DNA from: Roseomonas xinghualingensis
GTDB taxonomy: Bacteria; Pseudomonadota; Alphaproteobacteria; Acetobacterales; Acetobacteraceae
NCBI RefSeq assembly: GCF_025791835.1
Contig: NZ_JAOXLP010000011.1
Location: 1 to 64,000, forward strand
Reading direction: 5' to 3'
DNA length: 64,000 nt
Part shown: positions 60,228 through 64,000 of the stretch, piece after piece
Numbering within the stretch: position 1 is the stretch's first letter
Layout: each line of letters starts with the position of its first letter
The notes under the pieces: model-generated
Database searches by the model: none
What the model was told of the DNA's origin: nothing
Seen by the model: the letters and a program-made list of their open reading frames with translations, nothing else
Made by a program: the position numbers and the translations under genes

Positions 60228-61448
60228 CTACAGAGGCTCTGTCGCGATGGTGGTGCCACTGGCGGTGGGCTTGAGCGGTTCCACACCGTGCCGGACTTCC
60301 AGCTCCTCATGATCCTGGGCCAGGAGCCACCGGAAGGAGCGCCGCAGGGCCTCCGTGCCGTTCCGCTCGAACCATTTACCATGGGAGAAGATCACCCGCT
60401 CCGGCTGCAGGGCGATCAGCCGGGAGGCTGCCTCGGCCGCCTCCGGATGGCGCCGCCGCACCACCGCCCGCAGATAGGGCGGGGGCATGCCATCGGGCGC
60501 CAGCATGCCGAAGGCCCAGGCGAGCGGCCGCAGCGGCAGCGGCACCTTATGCGCCTCCAGGTTCATGACAAGATCAGTGAGCACCAGCGTGCGGGAGGGC
60601 TGGTGGAACATCGCCATCTCGTGGAAGCCCGCGCCGCCGGGCACCGGCACCATCTCGATCACGCCACCCCAGGCAGCAGGCGCCGAATCGCCCAGGTCGT
60701 AATCCAGCCGCACGCCGCTTCGCTTCACCTGGGAGCGTTCGCGCAGGCCGGGCGCGGCCCAGGTCACCGCCTTGGGGCAGGCCTCCGCCCAATCTTTCAG
60801 GAAGGTCCAATGCGCGAAATTGGGCGCGACCAGATGGGCGATGCGGCCGATCCGCTCCAGTTCCCGGTGCAGGCCGCGGCTGTAGCGCGTGGGGGAGTGC
60901 AGCAGCAGGTCGCCATCGGGCAGGCGGATCACCGTCATCCGCGCGCCGATCGCCGCGCCCATGGCGTTCGGCAGCAGGCTGTCCACGATATGGATGTCCT
61001 GTGCCACGGGCTTGGGCGTGTCGAAGGGCGGGTAGCCGACCTGATGGGCGATGGCATGGTCATCGCGTGCCAGCAGCCGCCCGATAGGGCCGGAGCCCTG
61101 GCCGGGCCCACGGCGCGGTGCCGCGCTGCTGAAGGCCACCACCGCCAGTTCCGCCAGGCCGATGCCGATGAGAAGGGCGCGCGCCTCATCCGGTTCACGG
61201 CGCATGGTGATCCCGGCGCCGATCAGCGCCGCGCCGCCGATGGCATCCAGCGCCAGGTGCTGGCGCATGGAGAGGACGGGCCTGACGCCCCCCTCGTAAT
61301 CGGTCAGCAGGGAATAGCCGGCGTGATAGGCGCCGGCGGTGCCGAGCGCGCGCCGCACCGCCGGGGGCAGTGTCGGGCAGGTGGAGAGGCCGCCCAGGAT
61401 GGCGGCCACGCCATAGTCGATCAGTCCATGCAGGCGGGTGGTGATCAT
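60228..61448 (-). CDS. DUF4336 protein with N-terminal membrane domain
   Basis: 406 residues. Residues 1-110 hold two to four hydrophobic segments (DYGVAAILGGLST, LDAIGGAALIGAGI, ALLIGIGLAELAVVAF). Residues 150-400 match DUF4336 (IHIVDSLLPNAMGAAIGARMTV, HLVAPNFAHWTFLKDW, LTDLVMNLEAH, VIFSHGKWFERNG), a beta-lactamase-like hydrolase fold with partly changed metal ligands. The joining of the two parts in one protein is noteworthy. Function unknown. Confidence 0.8.
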   Translation of the reverse strand: MITTRLHGLIDYGVAAILGGLSTCPTLPPAVRRALGTAGAYHAGYSLLTDYEGGVRPVLSMRQHLALDAIGGAALIGAGITMRREPDEARALLIGIGLAELAVVAFSSAAPRRGPGQGSGPIGRLLARDDHAIAHQVGYPPFDTPKPVAQDIHIVDSLLPNAMGAAIGARMTVIRLPDGDLLLHSPTRYSRGLHRELERIGRIAHLVAPNFAHWTFLKDWAEACPKAVTWAAPGLRERSQVKRSGVRLDYDLGDSAPAAWGGVIEMVPVPGGAGFHEMAMFHQPSRTLVLTDLVMNLEAHKVPLPLRPLAWAFGMLAPDGMPPPYLRAVVRRRHPEAAEAASRLIALQPERVIFSHGKWFERNGTEALRRSFRWLLAQDHEELEVRHGVEPLKPTASGTTIATEPL

Positions 61449-61548
61449 CTGGGGAAATCCATGCCGGGGGTCCCGTCAGAACGGGAGAGCCGCGCGATGG
61501 ATGCCCCTTCAGGGCCTGCCTGGCTTCACACCCGCAAGGGGCGCTGCG

Positions 61549-61569
61549 CCCCGGCCGGTCAGGCCGGGG
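61549..61569 (-). terminator. Hairpin after the acidic small protein gene
   Basis: CCCCGGCC, five bases, GGCCGGGG: a perfect 8 bp stem 11 bases beyond the stop, with a second GGGGCG/CGCCCC hairpin next to it. Confidence 0.5.
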
Positions 61570-61580
61570 CGCGGAGGGCT

Positions 61581-61820
61581 TCAGCCCTCCTCGTCATCCG
61601 ACCCGCGAAGGTCGCAGGCGATGACATAGGCGGGGGAACCGTCCTCCGCCTCCATCTCCTCGATGAGGTCGATCCCGTAGATGTCGATCTCGCCCTCCTC
61701 ATCCTCCTCGCCGCCCAGCATGATGCCGAGGGCAATGGGGCGGGACGGGTCGAGCTTCTGCAACTCGGCGATCAGGGCGCCGACCGTCATGGTCTCGGTG
61801 GCCTGGGTGTTATCGGACAT
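61581..61820 (-). CDS. Small acidic hypothetical protein
   Basis: 79 residues from ATG 61820. TETMTVGALIAELQKLDPSRP is a short helix pattern, followed by a glutamate/aspartate-rich stretch (GGEEDEEGEIDIYGID) and YVIACDL. It is the third gene behind pepA and holC on the same strand. Not a family I can name; composition suggests a soluble, regulatory or inhibitor-like role, which is speculation. Confidence 0.65.
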   Translation of the reverse strand: MSDNTQATETMTVGALIAELQKLDPSRPIALGIMLGGEEDEEGEIDIYGIDLIEEMEAEDGSPAYVIACDLRGSDDEEG

Positions 61821-61886
61821 GGATTGCGCTCCTGAGGGCGGGGCCGATGTGGCAGGGTCGCGGGTCCCCCGCAAGGGCGGCAAGGA

Positions 61887-62333
61887 TTATTCCCGCTTTG
61901 TCCATCCATTCGGACCCTGCTGCCAATAGGTCAGCGCATGCCCGGCGGCGCGGGCCCGGCGCCAGCGGTCCCGTGCCGCTTCCAGGGCCGCGGGGTCGTT
62001 ACCGTCGAACAGGTCGAAGATGCGATCGTATTCCCCGGCCCGCGCGGTGTCCGCCCCATCGGCCAGGAAGAGATGGCGGGCCCCGTTGGGGGCTTCGTCC
62101 TCGGTGGTGAGCCAGATGGGCTGGAGATCCGGATCGCCGGTGGTGGGAGTGCCGTGCGGCAGCCAGTCCGGATCGGGGCAGAGCCAAAGGGCGGCGTCCA
62201 GCGCCGCCAGACGCTCGGGCCCGCCCACCCGCACCACGGCGCGCCCGCCACTGGCCAGCACGCGGCCGAGCAGCTTCGGCAGCGCCACCTCCAGCGCCGT
62301 GCGGGTCAGGTGGTAGAAGCCGATCTCGGTCAT
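61887..62333 (-). CDS. holC: DNA polymerase III chi subunit
   Basis: 148 residues: MTEIGFYHLTRTALEVALPKLL, GRAVVRVGGPERLAALDAALW, GTPTTGDPDLQPIWLT and FDGNDPAALEAARDRWR are the HolC pattern. It bridges the clamp loader and SSB. Overlaps the pepA stop by 4 bp, a common pairing. Confidence 0.94.
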   Translation of the reverse strand: MTEIGFYHLTRTALEVALPKLLGRVLASGGRAVVRVGGPERLAALDAALWLCPDPDWLPHGTPTTGDPDLQPIWLTTEDEAPNGARHLFLADGADTARAGEYDRIFDLFDGNDPAALEAARDRWRRARAAGHALTYWQQGPNGWTKRE

Positions 62334-63796
62334 GCCTCGAAACGGTCCGAGACCAGGCGGTCCAGTAGCCGTACCCCGAAGCCGCTCGGGCCTGGGGGCA
62401 GGGGATAAGGGCCAGCCTCCCCGTCTTCCTCGCGCAGGTCCATCCCGGCGATGTCCAGATGCACCCAGGGGATGGATTCCTGCCCTTCGGGGCTGGCGAA
62501 TTCCCGCAGGAAGGCAGCGGCATGGCAGGCGTCGGGCAGGAACTTCCCGGCCCAGCCGCCCCCTCCGCCGCCCGCAGGCAGGCAGTGGCGGAGATCGGCG
62601 ATCTCGCTGTCCAGATCCGTGCGGTGCCGCTCACCGATCGGCATGGGCCAGAGTGGCTCGCCCACCGCATCGCCCGCCGCCATGGCGGCATCGCGAAGGG
62701 CGGGATCATTGCCGAACAGCCCGGCGCGGTGATGGCCCAGGGCGGTGACGACGCTGCCGGTCAGCGTCGCCAAGTCAATCATGGCGCGGGGCTTTAGCCC
62801 GCGTGCATGGTGCAGGGCATCGGCCAGCACCAGCCGTCCCTCCGCATCCGTGTCCACCACCTCCACCGTGCGGCCGGAGGCCATGCGGAGCACATCGCCG
62901 GGGCGGTAGCTGTCGGCGGCAGTGGCGTTCTCGGCGATGGCCAGAACGGCCAGGGCCGGGGCAGGGCTGTCCCGCAGGGCCAGGGCCAGGATCGCGCCCG
63001 CGCAGGCAGCGGCGCCGGCCATGTCGGCCTTCATCGCCTCCATCCCAGGGCCATGCTTGATGCTGATGCCGCCCGTGTCGAAGGTGATGCCCTTGCCGAT
63101 GAAGGCGACCGGCGCGGCGTGGCCCTCGCCATGTCCTGGCCACCGCAGCACGACAAGGCGTGGCGGATACGTTGATCCCTGCCCCACCGCCAGCAGCCCG
63201 CCATAGCCATGGCGCTCCAGCCAGTGGCGGCCGTGAACCTCCACCTCGATTCCGTATTTCTCCAGGCGGCGCAGGCGATCGGCGAATTTGGTGGGTGCCA
63301 GGCGGTTGCCGGGCTCCGCCGCCAGGTCGCGCGCGAAGCCCACGCCACGCAGCACGGCCCGCACCCTCTCGATCTCCGGCGTGGCGGCGGCTGGGTCATC
63401 CACCAGCAATTCAAGCTGGCGCAGGGCGGCCGGTGGCTCGGCACCGTAATGGGGCAGGCGATGGGCGCGCATTCCGGCACCCATGGCCAGTGCCCCGATC
63501 TCGGGCGGGGTGAGGCCACGGGCGTCGAGGACTCCTTGCTTCGCCTCGGCCATGGAGGCCGCGGCCAGGGCCCCCGCCGCTTCCAGCCCCTGAGCGTGCG
63601 AAGAATCCACGCCAATCAGCCAGACCGTGCGCCCTTCCAGCGCGCCATCCAGCCGCAGCGCCTCGCCCTTTGCCGGATCGAAGCCGGCGGCGGCAGCGGC
63701 GGGCGCATAGGCCGCGGGCAGGAAACCGCCCGGCCGGACGGGGAGGGCGAGCGGATGCTCGTTGCGCGGGTGTCCGGTCAGGCGGAGCTTCAGCAC
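62330..63796 (-). CDS. Leucyl aminopeptidase family protein
   Basis: 488 residues. The N-terminal domain is short and divergent. The catalytic domain has GKGITFDTGGISIKHGPGM, KADMAGAAA and VVDTDAEGRLVLADAL, giving the two-metal site of M17 peptidases. The usual SG-x-A-(Y)RPGD region reads ADSYRPGD. Cytosolic removal of N-terminal residues is likely. Confidence 0.93.
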   Translation of the reverse strand: MLKLRLTGHPRNEHPLALPVRPGGFLPAAYAPAAAAAGFDPAKGEALRLDGALEGRTVWLIGVDSSHAQGLEAAGALAAASMAEAKQGVLDARGLTPPEIGALAMGAGMRAHRLPHYGAEPPAALRQLELLVDDPAAATPEIERVRAVLRGVGFARDLAAEPGNRLAPTKFADRLRRLEKYGIEVEVHGRHWLERHGYGGLLAVGQGSTYPPRLVVLRWPGHGEGHAAPVAFIGKGITFDTGGISIKHGPGMEAMKADMAGAAACAGAILALALRDSPAPALAVLAIAENATAADSYRPGDVLRMASGRTVEVVDTDAEGRLVLADALHHARGLKPRAMIDLATLTGSVVTALGHHRAGLFGNDPALRDAAMAAGDAVGEPLWPMPIGERHRTDLDSEIADLRHCLPAGGGGGGWAGKFLPDACHAAAFLREFASPEGQESIPWVHLDIAGMDLREEDGEAGPYPLPPGPSGFGVRLLDRLVSDRFEA

Positions 63797-63809
63797 CTCG
63801 GCACGCGCC

Positions 63810-64000
63810 TCAGCGGCGTGGGCGGCGGGTCGCCGGGCGGCGGGCAGGGCGCGGCGGAACAGGTTCCGTCCCTGGGCGCGCCGGCAGGTCCGGCGTCGGC
63901 AGCAGTGGCTCGGAAGCCTCGGTGCCCTCGGACAGCACGGCGGGGGATTCGCTGCCCTCGCCGGTCACCGCCGCCTCTTCCTCTGCGGCGGGCTCGGGCT
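63810..64000 (-). CDS. C-terminal tail of an unidentified protein, cut by window
   Basis: Open in one frame from the window end to TGA at 63810, 13 bases before pepA. The visible 63 residues are acidic then proline/arginine-rich (PEPAAEEEAAV, then TPDLPARPGTEPVPPRPARR), a disordered tail. Codon use matches neighbours. No family can be named from the tail alone. Confidence 0.5.
   Translation of the reverse strand, partial: PEPAAEEEAAVTGEGSESPAVLSEGTEASEPLLPTPDLPARPGTEPVPPRPARRPATRRPRR

Overview
This is a GC-rich bacterial chromosome segment. Its gene content (recR–ybaB–dnaX followed by the small SRP RNA, hisF–hisE, addB–addA, amgK–murU, an endonuclease-type MutL without a visible MutH, a LOV histidine kinase and a TIGR02186 protein) points to an alphaproteobacterium, most likely an Acetobacteraceae/Roseomonas-like species. 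That assignment is inference from gene content and order; no database was searched.

Positions 1 to about 12,100 form an accessory region. It opens with the 3' part of a large serine recombinase and its usual small partner gene. A PD-(D/E)XK-like nuclease follows, and then a decayed second copy of the partner gene. Next comes a probable immune or conflict island built from two gene sets that run toward each other: an LCAT-like alpha/beta hydrolase plus a CHAT caspase-fold protease on the plus strand, and an HTH regulator, an AAA+ ATPase and a subtilisin (S8) protease on the minus strand. The CHAT and S8 genes overlap tail to tail. The region closes with two small proteins of unknown function, a diverged ~170 bp non-coding repeat present twice, and two nearly identical tRNA-Gly(GCC) genes, where core chromosome resumes.

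From 12,400 to 32,500 the genes are mostly housekeeping: aminoacyl-tRNA editing (ProX/YbaK), a thioredoxin/YbbN co-chaperone, a LON-domain protein, Trm112-like and DUF971 proteins, a secreted carbonic anhydrase, recR–ybaB–dnaX–ffs, nudC, hisF–hisE, HIT and SirB1 proteins, a 5'-nucleotidase, a TSUP exporter pair, a universal stress protein, a NifU-type Fe-S protein, RutE, an OmpR-type regulator, GTP cyclohydrolase II and an L,D-transpeptidase-like protein.

From 32,500 to 46,700 there is a surface-polysaccharide set (YjbF lipoprotein, WecA-like transferase and FkbM methyltransferase, within a minus-strand run of five overlapping genes). The tsaE–amgK–murU operon for cell-wall recycling and the AddAB helicase–nuclease follow. 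From 46,800 to the end lie a Bug-type binding protein, a blue-light LOV hybrid kinase, PmtA-like and O-methyltransferase-like enzymes, RNase D, an AraC regulator, pgi, a broken TonB receptor beside a DUF2946 protein, mutL, a DUF4336 protein, holC and pepA.

Relics include the second recombinase-partner copy, the TonB receptor with an internal deletion and frameshift, and a 3' fragment resembling lrgB. Short perfect hairpins with a GGGGC/GCCCC core recur between genes and probably serve as terminators.
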